Shown: one piece after another, positions 32,301 to 47,163 of the stretch | How positions within the stretch are numbered: position 1 is the stretch's first letter | Layout: each line of letters begins with the position of its first letter | Assembly: GCA_030248135.1 (NCBI GenBank) | Contig: JASANC010003703.1 | Span: 1-64,000, forward strand | Length of the DNA stretch: 64,000 nt | Reading direction: 5' to 3' | Source: Theristus sp. LFF4_11 | Taxonomy: Eukaryota > Nematoda > Chromadorea > Monhysterida > Xyalidae | Program-made: the position numbers and the translations under genes | The notes under the pieces: model-generated | Seen by the model: the letters and a program-made list of their open reading frames with translations, nothing else | What the model was told of the DNA's origin: nothing | Database searches by the model: none

Positions 32301-35300
32301 TCGATTTTAGCAAAGGGACGTCGCCAGGAAGTAACGATGAAATATGCATCAGTGGGCCAAGCAACGCTACATTATATTGCTTCAATTCGTGCTGTCTATA
32401 TGTGTGCCAATTTTTAGCCGGGTTGTTGTTGTTGTCGTTGTCGTCAAGAAAGGAGAAGCAAAATGAGAAATAAAGTAGAAAGACGCACTTTTAGTGGCAT
32501 CGCGTGATGCATGGTGCACATACCTGGCCTCTGACACACACTCGCAATTGCCAGCTTCCGGTTTTTAGCTTGCTCTCATAGCATCAGAGGTTTATGCATT
32601 TTATTTGTATGTAGATTTTAAGCATGGGACTTGCGGTATCTGGTTGGGATGCTTAATGGTGACCAAAAGCGGCAGTCAAGAGATGCTACCGTAGTCTCTT
32701 CTCTGATCCGTCGTACCACCGATTATTGTGAATTTGTTTGAATTTGAATTGAAGGAAAGCTTTTCAGCAGTGGTTACTTTATGTATCTTTTGGTTACACG
32801 GTCGGTTTGTTATGAATTCACAGGAACTTTATAATAAAGGCAGACCAAGTTTACAACCATCTTTCAAAATCGCTTGGTCATCAGCAGGTTTATTTGGTTG
32901 GCAGTAATGAAGTTCACAAAAAAAGCCACAACCGCGCGTATGCGGCAAACGTTTTTTCTTCAAACTTTAAAAAGGCACAATAGAAACGACTGAATATTGA
33001 CCGCATGTTTCAACAATGAAGCGAAATAGAAAAAACGAAGTGTTTCGAGAAAAAAGTTCACACGCTCACCGCGACCGCTTGGGTGTTGAGCCAGATGATG
33101 TTTTGATCAGTATTATTGAAATGAAGGGAAGCGTTTCGCAAATGAAGCGGCACACAAAACGCTTGCAAAAAGTTTTAGGGGTGTGTAATATTTTTGGTCA
33201 CACGCCGATGTTCAATGAGCAAGAAAAACGTTCATATGTTGATGTGCGGTGGCTGAGAAAGGCAAACACACACGCTGAAAAGCGTGAATTATCTTGAAAA
33301 TTTCAATAAAAATATGAAAAAAAACGCGCTTGCGGGATGGATCACCTGTTTTTTCGGCATTTTTATCCTTCAGGTTGTAACTGTTATGCGGTTACACGCG
33401 CAAATGTAATGCATAAGATCGCACATACAATCATACTCATACACATCGTCCCGATTATTCATAACGACTTTTTGATATGTCATCATCGTGTTTTTTCTCT
33501 CTCCCGCAAACCCCACTGATGAATGCTGGGAGAACGTCGTCGTCGTCGCTTCTTTCATTCTTTTTTATTTTTAACAGTTTTGTGGAATGTTGAACGTATG
33601 TTTTTGGCCAAAAGTTCACATGCGCGTGACACAATGGGTCAAACATTGAGATGAGATTTTTTGGTCGTGCTCAAACGCATCTAGGCTAACAGCCGATTTT
33701 TTTTTGTCGCGGTGTTGTTCTTGAATCGCACTGTACTGTAGAAGTTTTGAAAATGATCCGAAACTTCGCCAAAATGCCCACGGCATAGATTTCAAAAGCA
33801 TCGAAATGCATTGTTTTTATTTGTCTTTAAAAACACATGATACAAACGTTTCTTCGACTCGGTTGTCATTGGTTTTATGACCAAAAAATGCACTCTGGCA
33901 ACAAGTTCGTGCAGAAAATGATGTCACTTTTTGTGTTTGCCTCGATTGCCGTCCAGCCCGTCCGCGCGAATCCAATTTGCGGTGTCATCAGCAGCAATGA
34001 AATCGCCATCAACTTTGTTTCGTTGTTCGCAAACATACAGATATTGCATGTTACACATTCGAAAGTTGCGCCCTAATGTTTCTTTTGGCCCTGTACCTAT
34101 TCCTGAAAAGTTCAGAAATGGTTTTGAAAAAAACATTGTTTCTTTTCACACTTGTCAGATGACCACCGCGAGAGAAAGACAGCGGCATGACCAAAATCAG
34201 ATTATGACACGTTTTTTTGCAATATAGTCATCCCAAATATGCACCTGCAGTCTTGTCAACTCTGTTTTTTTTTGCCTCGCGCAATTCAGCCCATTGACGC
34301 GGCAGCTTTACTGCTGCGGCGCTCAATCGAAAATGGTGTGAAATGATCGCGAAGTGTGTGCAAAGGAATCAGCAATAAGAAAGAAAAGTGCGTTCAAGCA
34401 ACCTACTGACCCAAAATTTCTGTATCTACATATATCTCTGTGTTGCCGTTCCCAAAATTCCACTGAATTGCTAAAAGATACATGAGAACGTTCGGCACAT
34501 TCGCGATTCCGCGCTGTCTATCTAAGATCGTTGTTCGAAGATAGATATTTCGCGGCTTTTTATGCATCTTTATTATCTCCGTCACTCTCTGTTGTGTGCT
34601 TGATCGGTTGATTTTCTTTTTCTTCGGTGTAGATTTGATTTGATGAACCGAGTTCTGGAGAGTACTGGCTGTGTACAGTCTGAGTGAGGTGACGTCTCGT
34701 TGTAAACTTTGAGCAGATTCAGTTTAATATTTTTTTACCTCACAAGTTTGTTTGATCCTTGTTTGGAAAATATATGCTCATGCAGTAAACTGTAAAAAAC
34801 GAATTGTTTTTTCCATATCAAGTCACCGTTTTTCGCTCATTCACCACACACCGTCAGTGGCACAGTTGCTTTCTGTGGCATGAAACAGTTTTTTTTCATT
34901 TTGCTCAGATCAGTAGTTATTCGAGATTTTCATTTTTGAACCAGCCCAACCGTTTCGAGGTCGCAAATTGCAATTCCTTCACTGATTTGTTTTTTTTTCA
35001 ATAACGAAACCGAACTGATTTCTTTGTATTTTTCATTGTAGAAACAAAACGAACAAAAGTCAGCGAAACGCGTCATTGATCAAGCAAACACGGAACAGCT
35101 GCACGGTGCTGCGGTTGACTCGAGCATTCTCGACGTGCACTCGCTGTTGTTCCTGCGATTGGTGCAGCCGACGCACGCGCTCGACAAACAGAACATCCGT
35201 GCCACGCAAATGGACGACCAGGTTGCGCGATCCGGCGTTCTTTATTGAAATTTGTTTTTAACACCGGTTGCACCTAAGAGTGGGGGTCTAGCGGGCCATG

Positions 35301-38300
35301 GAATCTGATTCCAACTAAGGATAGGGGGTTGTACAACTCCACAAGGCGCTTCTTTTAGACTTTACGTGCAATCGGTGTTAATTGTACCGGTAAATTCTGA
35401 TAAAATGAATCTAAGAAATGACATGCAAAAAAGACTGTGAGAACTTTCAAAAAAATACAGTCGCTTTTTTTATTTTGAGATCATAAGATCAACATCTTGC
35501 GTTGAACAATTTCTGCACCACTCTGTTGTGGTGCTCGTTTGTCCTTGCTCTTCTTCTGCCACTTGACAAAATATCTGTTTTTAAGTGTACTTGCACACAC
35601 ACGCACGAAAACAATGCCGAACGGCAAAACGTGCCATGTTGTTTTCTCGGAGCGATGTTGCCGTGGCAGCATCCAACTGTGTTCGACAACAATTCTGTTT
35701 ACAGTTTTCGTGCTTCTTCAACAAGAATATCCAACAGCTTAGCTCGGCCGGTGGAACAACAAGCCGCTGCTCTGCTGAGGATTATGCTGTTCTGTTGACC
35801 TGTAACTGTAGAATCACCACATTGTATGCACTAAGGTTTCAGCATAATTTCACGATCATTGTAAGGTACATTTTTAACATAGCAAGTGTCTCCGTGGCAT
35901 GGTCACTGACTATCCTGGCATCCTCTTTTCATCAAATTCAGAAGTCATCCGTAGAGGCTTGCTACCAAGAAAGGATATGTACGTTTGCACACGTCTTTCT
36001 AGCTGTCTGCAACATATTTACTGCCTATTAACACTCAGTCCTTGTCGCATCCTTACGTACATTGATAGGTATTCTCCAATAACGGACAGAAACAATAATC
36101 GGGACTAATGCAAATACATAGCGTCGTTCGGGTTGAAAGATCAACTATCCAGACGTATAAAGTGGTGCTTCCAATTTTCCCATCTTCTTCATGTTTGTTA
36201 CTTCGGAAAGTGCTGAAGTTTATTTAAGCGTTACGTTTAAATATTCTTGTGTTTCGGTTTATTCGCGCATCTTACGCCTCGACAGTTTCGATATAAATCT
36301 GACCGGTGGTACAGTCCATCCACACATAACGTGTGCATCGCGCTTCATCTTGACCTTCACCCGCTAACATATTCTTGTTTCTTCTTCTTTGGGAGTGAAA
36401 AGTTTTTGGTCCAGTAAACGAAGATGAAAAGTTTTCTGTCATCTGTGTTGTGGATGGTTAAAGGGTCGATTTATGTTCATGTGTGCGTGTTGTTGCTGTC
36501 AATGTTGCATGTTGCACTCAGATTACACGCTGATTACATTCAGACGCGTTCTGTGGTTCTTGAAGATTCTGTAGATGTTGCGCAATAATCGCTCTTCATG
36601 TTTCTGGTGCGACCCTGCAGGAACGTTCAATATTCAGCATTTTTTAAAAACTGTTCAACCGAACTTTCAGGTAACACTAAAAATGGAATGGTTTAAGATT
36701 TCAACATGTTTACCGTAATTTTGCCTCGCTCTATAGCTTCACCAAAAAAGCACTGTCTCAAAATTGCTTTTTCCTAGTTGATCAGTTTTTAAAGCCGTGA
36801 CCAGCATTACGATGGTCAAATTGCCATGTTTCTAATGCTCTGGGCGTGGACTCGCCTCCAACTCACTTAAAGGGTGATCTAATCTGCCTGCAAACAAACG
36901 ATCTAGCGTGAACTCGGTATTCCTATTCGTACTGCATTTTATGTTCCCACAAATGGTCGAATGTCCGAATTTGTGATATAAGAACGTCCGGTACCCGGAA
37001 CGCGAAAATCCATCCCATGTTGTTAAGTGGCACTTGACGCGAATACGACAACTTCAGTTTTCATATGTCTCGTATGTTTTCAAATGTCAACCTTTTGGTG
37101 CAGCTTGAGTCATATATGAAAATGGCTTCAGGTGTATATGCACGTTTGGGTTTGTGTGTGTGTGTGTGTCTGTCTGCATGCATATTGGTGAAAGCCAATC
37201 AAGTAATGAGTGAGAGAGCTTATGCAAAACAAAGCTATTTCAGGTTTGGTGCTCATAACGCTTCTCACGGCGAGATGGGCTTCGGTGGTTTGGGTACTTC
37301 AACGCCATTTTATTTGTATCCGATGCTCAAACTGTGCCACTAATGTAAATATAACATAAAAAGCCGTCCACTTAACACGATGGAGTTAATCTGGCCTGAA
37401 AGCCAAGGGGCCTTTTAGTGAAAGGAGGGGACAGGAGGCTCCGCTTGGTTACTGTAGTGGGACGGGCGGGAGAGGGTATCGAAACCAATTGTTATATTGC
37501 CTAATTCTGGTGGTTTACAAAACACCCTTGAGCTTTAGCACGTGCATAATTCGTCTTGTTTCCGATGTTTGTTGTTGTATTTTTTATGAGCTTGTTCTTT
37601 TCAACTCTATTGACCTTATTAACTTCGGGGACACCATCCCTTTTGCTATCAGCCCCTATAGATTCATAATTTTTCACTCGATTGAAAGAAATTTCCATAT
37701 ATCATTTTCTGTGTGTTTAGAAGGAATTGCAGTTCTCTGCCGAACGGCACGTCTATTTCAACAGCTTGCTGATTGGCTAGAAACGTTACGGTTCTTTTCA
37801 TTTCCGTGGCCGTTGGTTTGACCTTCCCCATTCGGGTTTCAAGCGATTAAAATATTTCTTCAAAGAAGTCAACTTTTATTTTCAGATTTATTTGCAAACG
37901 TCGCGACACATCGCCGCTGGCGAAGAACTTCTCTGCAGCTCCCCTTTGGCGTTGCCTGATTCACCGTCACCTTTGACACCAACTGGCGACAAAACTGACA
38001 TCGACGAAGAAGACGTCCCCGACCGCCAGCAGTTCGGTGACATCGCGTTGAACACGCGTCAGCGCTTCGACGTGGACGTGCCACGTTAGTGAAACGACGC
38101 TTGTTTTTGGTTGCTGTTTTTTGGAAGCAGTATTTGTCTTTAGATTTGAATTGCATGTGAATTAGTTATACTAAGTCTCATTGGGGATGTTAACAAAATG
38201 TTGAGCTTGCTGCAAGTGAATAGAGACTGTAAAGTTGAGTTTTTGGATTGTTGGTGTGTTTTTCGCCCCAAATAGCAGGCTCACAAACGTCTATATTGGT

Positions 38301-41300
38301 TTTCAAACATTTCAAAGATCAATCTTGCCCCATTTGATGAGATCAAGACGTACTTTCTTTGACAAACCTTGTTCCATTCAACCATCCAAATCGTTGGTTG
38401 ACTACATTCAAAATCACCAGCACCGTTCATTAAAAAAACAGAAATAACAAAAGCGCTCCAGTTTTCACGGCCATGTTTTTACTGAAAAATTTGTTGATCC
38501 GTTGTAATGCGACAAGAAACTCCACCAGAAAAAATCCTGTTTCGACAACATGTGGCCATCGCACAACAGTGAGAGAAGCTTCTTCTCGGGGTTACGGTAG
38601 CTATGTTTAATGCACGTGGTTGGATGCTCAGAGTGATGCGTGCGTGCGTGTGTGTGTGGATGCAACCTTGAGAAATTTGTTTGCCTTTCAAAAGGAGCAG
38701 AGGCTTTGGGTGGGCGCTGATTTGCGATTCACCTAATTATCATTCATTCTTTTATTTCAACAACAACAACAACAAGAGGCCACTAAATTTCACCTTTTGA
38801 TTTCGACAGTAGACAGTAGACTCCTGTACACAGGTGATGGCTCCAGATTAGCAAGCTGCATGCAGACTGCACATATTCGGATCAAAAGAGCTGTATCTAC
38901 GATTTTATGCATCTGAAATCGCAGCGAATTTATTCATTATTTTCATGATTTATATGTGTTCAAAAAGAGATCTGACCGCGTTTTCCGACGTCTTGTGCCG
39001 GCGGTTGCGTGTCGTTGGAAGACAACGATTAAAAGATTTCCAGTTCTTTTGCCGATGAGATTTCCACGAGTAGCTCAGTAATTAGCCGTTTCAACAGCTT
39101 TATGCAGCCGTGAAACCAGTGGTGCGTGCTGATTTGCACAGCAGCGCCTTTGTCACCGCGGCTACAACACCTCTGCTTACATGATGTTAGCTTATTCCAT
39201 TGTATGTTGCTTGTTGCCATCTCTTGGCGAGAAGAAACAACAACAACACAAATCAAAAATTGCCATATTGTGCGTGCGTGTGTCCTTGCTCGCGTGGGTG
39301 GTGGCGGTGGGGTTTCAGAAGAAGAAAAATTTTCAAGGGGAGAGGGTTTGTCAAGAGGTTGAAAGGTAAATTATCGGTGAGCGACTATAAATATTTTATT
39401 AAGCGGTGCGTCGCGGCAGACAATTGCGATCGAATGGGATGACTGATGAATCACTTTTAGGGTGCAGTGTATTATTATGAAATCAGACATAATTTTCATC
39501 CGGCTAATACAATGCAAATTGAGAAGGGCACCTACAGAAATTCGTCAGCAAAGATCACACAAGATGCTGTTAAAAATTAAAGACATTTGGATTTGAACAA
39601 AGCACGCAACGAAGCGAGATGCAATGCGTGTGCATTGCAGTGTCTTAATCTGTATGTCCCTTTGGACAAGCGGATCATGATGAAGCTTTCACGCTTTGTA
39701 TTAGGTTGAGTTTTGAATTTGTTGAACAGCTCTCGAGGTCGTTTGTTTCAAATGCGAAAGCGCAGCAAAAATTTAGAGGCGCTCCACGTTTCAGTTCACA
39801 CAATTGACTCTATTTTCAAATCCACGTTTTTTCTATTTTTTTCAAATGTTCCAACTCATTCAAACATTCAACGTCCTGCATCTCTTCAGCCTCGCCCACC
39901 TCGAGCTCGTGCAGTTCACCTACCGCCGCCGCAGCAACACGCGCAGCAAGACGGGCGATTCAGGTGCATTCGCCGCAGTCGCTAGAAATGTACGTTTTTG
40001 GAAAAGTTTTCTGAAAATCATTTTTATATTTCCGTTTCTATGTTTCACCCTCTGTTGTCTGCGTTTTTGAAATTGCGCGACTCTCTCGTTTTTGAAGAAA
40101 CGAACATCAATTACAGAAACTCGCCAACGTATAATTATTGCGCAATGTGTTCATTTTGTTTCACTCGTCTTCGACAAACCGGACAGCCAGACATTTCACG
40201 ACAATTTTTGCGTAATTCCCTGAGCATTTCCTTTTTTTCTCGGATTGCATACAATCCACCTGAGACGGCCATTGGTCACGCGCCGTGTATCGCACGGCTG
40301 TGCAAAATCAAAACATCATATTATAATATTTGCAGTTTTTATTTGAACACACGCAATCACACAGCAACGCGATACCGCAAATATTATTTTTATGATTGAA
40401 ACGAAATGAAAAACGCGCAGCACAAAAGTGAAACCAATCAAAAAGTCGCGAGCAGAAAAAAATGGTAAAAGTTGTGCACACAACAAAAGGGCAGATAGAA
40501 TGAGCGAAAGTGGTGCGCGCACGCAGGACAAGAAAAAAAGGTAAGATGGAATAATTTGCAACGCCGGACTGGTTGCGTAAGTTTTGACGATTACAACGCC
40601 GAAAAACACATCGTACACCTTGATACTAGTTCGGTGATGGTTGCGGGATAGACACGCACGAATGGCAATCATGCAACGCAACGAAGATATCGAAATCGCG
40701 CAAACAAAAAAAACGCGCGCGCGTGCACACGGCAAAACCAGTTGTACGCATGTAACTGCAACGGATTCACGTGTGGCCAATCAGCAATAAGCAAACAAAT
40801 TGGAAATCAACAATGCTGCCAATCATCAAGAACTTCTCAGTTTCTGCCAAATATGACAACATAAATATTGTATACAACACGAAGGATTGGGGTCGACCAC
40901 GCAACCAAACACCACTGGCAACATCAGTGAAAGTTTTCTGTCTGTTGATCTTTTCTGCTGTTGACACTCCACCGTCGAATGGGTGGAGTTTTATTTCTCT
41001 CTCTCTCTCTCGAATTTCACATGCGATTACGCACATGCAAATGAGAGGTGTACGTTTCACAAACTACAACAACATCCATTGTACATGTTAGATTCGATAC
41101 ATTCGCGGGACAAAAAAAAGAAGATATCGTTCATTATTTTCATTTATTGGACGGGATGGGGAGTGCAGAGCGGGAGAGACAGAAATTTGAACAAAGGAGA
41201 GACACACACACAACGCACAGGTGCAGCTTTGTATACACGAATGAGAAAAGGGAAAAACGCACGCGCGCGCGCAAAACTTTCACTTGTGCCAGTAACCCAG

Positions 41301-44300
41301 ATCAGATCGGGGCAGTGGTGGTGAGCGTTGCGCAAGTCACCGGCTGGCACTGCACGCGAGATGGCGCAACCAACTCATGCACGTAAACACACACGCGTCT
41401 CTTTCAACAGCAATTACACGACGTGCACGGTCGCGCATTGTTATATACACCGACCAACCTGTATCGCGGTGCACATCCTGAAAGGTAAAAGGTGAGAGAG
41501 GTGAAAACTGCATTCTATCCTGATCGCCGCAAAACTGGAAATGCCCGCCGGGATGGAGAGAGCAGCCCGTGCCTGGCGCGGGCGCTCAGCTGATGCAAGA
41601 GAAAAAGATCACCAAAACAACAACAACGTCGACGAGAATATTATCTGCGCATCGATCCATGCCGCGCACACGAATTCAACCAGCCTGATCTTATATGCCA
41701 TTTCGAATTTCACTTTCACGCGCGCATACACTTGCGTGTGTGCGGTTGTTCATCGCGCAACACATGTACGTACATATGTGCAACAATGGTACACTCGAAA
41801 AAAGTCATAGTTGACGTGACATTCACAGGTGCATGCACAGACAGCACGATTATGACGACATGCGTGTACACTTGCAGGAATGGCAAGGCGGCTGGCGCAA
41901 GCGCACTGCTGGTGCCAGTCACGACGACGCACGCTGACAGTGAACGACGACACGCGCTGCTGACAGCCGCCGTGCAGTGGGACGCTGCGGCAGCTGCTGC
42001 CACCGCCGCGCATCGCTGCGCCACCGCCGCAACCGGCCAGCCGAACACTGCCTACGTGTGCATCGAGTGCGAGAAGTCGTTCAACACCGAGAGGTCCGTT
42101 GTTGGCCATTTCCTTATTGCGCGTATGACCACTCCATTGTCAGCCCCGAAACCGCAACTCCGTGACGCACGCACATCCAATATATTCCGTTTCACGTTTC
42201 GTTTCACGCCTTTGCTGGCGAGTTTTTTTTGTTCGATTCACTTTCGATTTTCGTCATGCAGAACTTTTGTGTGCGCGTATATGTGCTATATGCCGTGTTG
42301 AATGTTGCGTATCGCTAATCGATTCCACATAACCAATCCTTATCATACCTGTTGCACACTTCACACATGTATACACGCGCAATACACATTTGCTATTTTT
42401 TTCTCTCGATTTCTCGTGTCACTTGCATAAGTGGGTGAGATTGGTCAGTTTTTTTTTCGACCGTCGATTGGCCTTTCCAAAAATGCACAAAAGTCAGTCT
42501 TGTTTTTCAGAAGTTGAGAGATTCTCCAGAGATAAGTATTTGTTATCTGCAGCGCCTTTGAACTTTAACCCAAAGTTACAGATGATGATAAGCAATCTTT
42601 GAAGTTCGTGCAGATATACTGTTTGTGACCCTTTGCTTGTTTGCCACTCGGTCTTTATATAACAATGCTCGCCTGGGCCAGGTGCGCTCATTCAAGGATA
42701 ATTTCAGAGATTCTAAAACTGCAGTACATTCAAAGAATTCAAACTTTTCCAATTTCTATACATCTGTCTCGGTTGGAACTGTAGCACCTCTCAACCGGAC
42801 TAGCACTAAGGTGAGCCTACGTATCCTTGGGTTCACACCAATCGCCATCATTGGACGATTCAAAATGTCGTTCATGTTCGATCGCCAATTTGCAGCGCCC
42901 TAAAGCAGCACGCGCACATCCACAGCAGCGTCAAGCCGCAGTACACGTGTGCGCACTGCGACAAGGCGTACACACAGTTCTCGAATCTGTGCCGACACAA
43001 GCGACTGCATCAGACCACTGCCACTGCCGCACAACAGCAAGCTGCTGCTGGTGCACTTGGTTGGTGTCGGGTCGCGCAGGTTTAGCTGGGTTATGGTGTG
43101 CTTTCAAGAACTTGTATCGTGCTCTGTTTTTTTTTGAAAACAAGCCTGACAGACAATTCTTTAAACTCCGTTCCGACTTCAATGCGACCTGATCAACGGC
43201 GGTTGCGCTTGTCAATTGCGCCCACACTATCACCATTTGAAGTCCAGTGTTGCCGGGTCAGACTGCCGGAAAGCGCCCCAATCTCTTTATAGGCACGCCG
43301 GTCAGCACGAACAGCACGGAAGACGACCGGCACAAGAGTACGCCGAAGCACGAGTGCGCGTCGTGTTGGCACAGATTCGCGAGCGCCTCGGCGTTGCACG
43401 CGCACGAGCGGCAGTGTCCGGCGGCGATGGCGTCCGCCGCGTACCAGCAGCACCAGGCGGCTGCGTTCGGCTCGCTGCTCACCATTCCGCGGCCGTATCT
43501 CGACTTTCTGCACGCCTCCGCGTCGGCGCCCGTCTTCAATCCGTTCGGCGCCACGTCGGCCGCCGCAGTGATTGGTCGGTGATTGAACTGATTTTGAACG
43601 GTGCCATTTTGAGTTTCGTTGTTGATGGACTGGCACTGCGAAAATGAATGCGTTGAAAACGGTGGCTTTGGCGCGCTGGTGTTGCTTCGTAGATGTGCAG
43701 CACAGAGACGACGGGTGAAGTGACGCTTCGAACACTGACAGGGAGAGTTATGTATGCTTGTAGAAACATCAATGTATCGGATGCCTCTAGGACAGAGAGC
43801 AGCTGATGGAGGCTGTCTCGCTCACGTGATTAGCCCACGGAATGGCATAAGCCATCCATTCCCCGAAATATACCAAATTTTGGCACATACGCTGATCGTA
43901 GCGCTCCAAATCTGTGAAACAAACAAAAATATTAAAAACCACAACAACATTGATTTCATCTGCAGCGCACGCGAATGCGCACCAAGCGAGCCAAAGCAGC
44001 CAGCCACCGTCGCACCAGCCGCAGCCGCAGCGTCGCCGCGCCGACAGCGCTCACAACAAGCTCGGCTCGGATGGCGAGAAGTCACCGCAGAGCAGCGGTC
44101 AGCCGTCGACGCAGTCCGAGCAGAGTCCGCACTCGCCTAGTCTCCCGCATTCACCCCCCACCACGACCGTTTCGCCGCTATCGAACCAGAATCCGCAGAA
44201 ACTTTTGTCCTATCCACACGGAGCGACCGTGAAATCGTCGAATTCCACTGAGAAGCTGAACAGTACAAGTCACGATGGCGTCGCGGAACCGATGGCGCTG

Positions 44301-45978
44301 GATCTGCGCATCGACAGTAAACGCCATAAGCTGCACCACAAGCAGTCCGGTCTGATGTGTGCCAGCACGCCGTCCACTATATCGGCAAAGGATGTGATCA
44401 GTGCACTCATGAAGAACAATCCGACCACCGCCGAGATGTTGATGGCTAGCAAAGCGACTAGCAATAATGCTACCTCAACGTTGATGAACAGTCGACCGCC
44501 GAGTGGCCACGCCGTGGTGTCGTCGTCCACCGGGGCACAACAACAACAACAAGAGAAACACCAACCGCAGCAACACAAACAGCAACAACAGCAACTGCAT
44601 CATCACCACCAACAACAACAGCTAATGTCGATGTCCAGACATGCGCTGCTTGGTGCCGCCGGCTTTGCGGGCCTGCCGCCTTCGCTGTTCACGGCCGGAC
44701 TGATCAACTCGATGACGCAGCACACAGGTAGAGAGAAAGTACAATGGGCAACCACTGGAAATACAGTCGGTGTCGAAAATAACGTTTCTCAAACAATACT
44801 GGAAATACAGTCGGTGTCGAAAATAACGTTTCTCAAACAATAAACATCGTTTTATATCTTTTTTATCGAAAATTCTATATTTTGTCTGCTATGGCGTTTT
44901 TCGGCAAATGATTTTGGTTTCAACACATCGACCGACAGAATAGCACATTACATTTTTCCATTTACACATTTTCTGTGCGCACGTTTTTCACGCAGGATAC
45001 AGCACAGTCAGTAGCTGGCACAAAACACGGGAAACTGAGTCAGACATCGCTCATTGGAGCTGCACGGGAATGCTGGGCTGACTTGTGCTTGGAAATTATT
45101 TCAACAACTAGGGAGGGAGACGGGCTACATGGTATTTACAATAATAGAAAGGTATCGCAAATCTTTCTAAATAGCCTCAAACACAATTTCACAACTTTCC
45201 AGCGTTGCCGAATCGTGCCGTTCCGCCGAGCGCCGCGGTAGTCGCAGCGTCCACCGACCGCAGCGGGCAGTTCCACCAGCACCAATCGAACCCGCATCTG
45301 ACCGCACCGTCGGCGGGCGGCGCCTCCAGCGACCGCGACCGTAGCAGCGCAGCGGCCGGCAAATCCAAGGACCGTTACACGTGCAAATTCTGCGGTAAGG
45401 TCTTTCCACGGTCGGCGAATCTGACACGGCACCTTCGGACGCACACCGGCGAGCAGCCGTACAAGTGCACCTACTGCGAACGGTCGTTCTCGATTTCGTC
45501 CAATCTACAGCGCCACGTACGCAACATTCACAACAAGGAGAAACCGTTCCGGTGTCATCTGTGCGACCGGTGTTTCGGTCAGCAGACGAATCTCGACCGT
45601 CATTTGAAGAAGCACGATTACGATGGCGCGTTGCTCGGTGGGGCGACCGTCGGTTCGGTGTCGCCCCATCCGACCGCGATCACTGGCAGTTCAACGCAAT
45701 TGTTGATGGGACAACTGAACAACAACAATGCCAACAATAATAACACCGGCGGCAACAAGAGCGCCAGCAGCTCGCCGGGTGGTGGCATGGTGAAGCCGGA
45801 CTCGTCCGGCAGTCCGGAGCAGACGCCGTCCACTCTGCCGCCGCATGCCGCCGCGTTCACGTTGCCGCACACGGCCGATTCGCTGACGTTCAACGCCGCC
45901 GTGCAGTCGTTGTTCCCGACGGCCGCCACGTTTCTCACGGCGCAGAAGTTCGCCGAGAAATTCGCTGTTGGCAGATAA
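26332..45978 (+). CDS. PRDM3/PRDM16 (EVI1)-type PR-domain zinc-finger regulator
   Basis: A nuclear transcription regulator of about 946 residues. Exons: 26332-26493, 35042-35221, 37886-38084, 39890-39989, 41878-42093, 42896-43059, 43293-43574, 43966-44727, 45203-45978; all phases match. The PR/SET domain (about 10-135) spans exons 1-3 and ends [17 protein letters not shown], the motif that closes PR domains in this family. Fingers: [19 protein letters not shown] (about 275), [19 protein letters not shown] (about 306; [11 protein letters not shown] is typical of EVI1/PRDM16), a C2HC-like [17 protein letters not shown] (about 355), and a C-terminal trio at about 746-830 ([42 protein letters not shown]). 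PMALDLR at 44290-44307 resembles the CtBP-binding PLDLS motif. A Gln/His-rich tract follows at 44538-44626. The N-terminal finger cluster is shorter than in vertebrate MECOM. The true start could lie in an upstream exon. Confidence 0.92.
26494..35041. other. 8.5-kb first intron of the PRDM gene, no other gene seen
   Basis: AT-rich intron interrupting the PR domain, with no open frame I can assign to a family. It contains T-rich tracts and small microsatellites (for example GTTGTTGTTGTCGTTG near 32424). Large first introns of developmental regulators often hold enhancers; that is inference here. Confidence 0.6.
44755..44842. repeat. 44-bp perfect direct duplication
   Basis: A block starting CTGGAAATACAGTCGGTGTC occurs twice in tandem (44755-44798, 44799-44842), 27 bp past the exon-8 donor of the PRDM gene. 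Its identity implies a very recent duplication. Confidence 0.95.
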
Positions 45979-46447
45979 AAAGGGTGAATAATAATGTTTT
46001 TTTGGATTGCTGAATACAATTGCAGTATAATTCGTCGCCGCGCTTTTTTGGCAATCGCGATCTCTCTCTTATCAATATCGATGTTTAAACACTGTTTTTT
46101 CTTCTTGTAAATTTTTTGCCATCTCGAAACATGTGCAATAGTTATTCTGGTGTGCTCTGATAATGACGGAAGTTTTTTGTGAAAAAAGAGTTTTTTACTT
46201 GAGGGCACACCTCTTCTTTGGACGGCCATGACTGAGCTCCGGGAAAATCAATCACAAACTAAATGTTTTGACAGCTTATTTTAAAATTGGACATGCGCTT
46301 TTCAGCCAATGCCCAAAACACAAAATCTGTTATTCTTGCTATAATTTTACGCTGACCAATCATTTTCGTATTTATCCATAGAATTTTTGTTCATGCGAAA
46401 GTTCAAGCTTGGTTTCCTATGTTTGATATCGATTGTGCAATAATGAA

Positions 46448-46453
46448 AATAAA
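46448..46453 (+). terminator. candidate poly(A) signal of the PRDM gene
   Basis: AATAAA 470 nt after the stop codon; another lies at about 46984. Which one is used cannot be decided from sequence. Confidence 0.4.
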
Positions 46454-47163
46454 CCGAAAGTTGCAATATAATCAGTTGTCTCTAGATCAGAACTGTACAT
46501 TAAACTTTCATGTTTGCGTGTTTTCTGGTTTCATAACATTCAAAATCGGTGTGTGCTTGCCGCGCCTTGTGCGATACTGATTACTGACCAAATAGAAAAT
46601 CGGAGAAAAACCAAAGCAGCGTTTTTTACATTTCATGTGTCATTTTATTCCAGTTCATCTTTCGTTTGTGGAGAATTTTTAGAAATTATCCGTTTGTTTG
46701 TTGTCTTTTTGATTTTAGTTGAGCGTTTCGGTGTCAGTCTTCTTAGCAGTTGTGCAGGATAAAATTTTGTTTCATTGTGCTTCGTGTTTTGCAATATGCA
46801 AAGAAAACCTACGCTTTACTAAATAATTTGAGTTATACCAGTGTGTTTTATAATCTGTTTGTAATCCGTATATTGTGCGTAGTCTTCTTCATGTCTTTGT
46901 TCTTTTGTGGTCGTCGGATTGCTGTGAACCGTTCTTTTTTTGCGATCCATATGAAAATAACGGAACTATATATTCGCGATTATTAATAAAACATACACGT
47001 GACTGTGTGACTGTCCACATATGTTTTGGTCGTAAACGTTGAACGTCGATGACAAGAGAATAAACACGACTTCAATCTGCAAATGAACGACAAAACAGTG
47101 GTTTGATTCACCTACATATAACACACCATAGCAGAGGATATCACTGTATTCAAAAAAATCATC

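Noticed and set aside
31564..32310. Overlapping 60-130-codon frames with high GC
   Set aside because: Several frames on both strands are open over the same GC-rich stretch. No domain, no splice partners; it lies in the PRDM intron.
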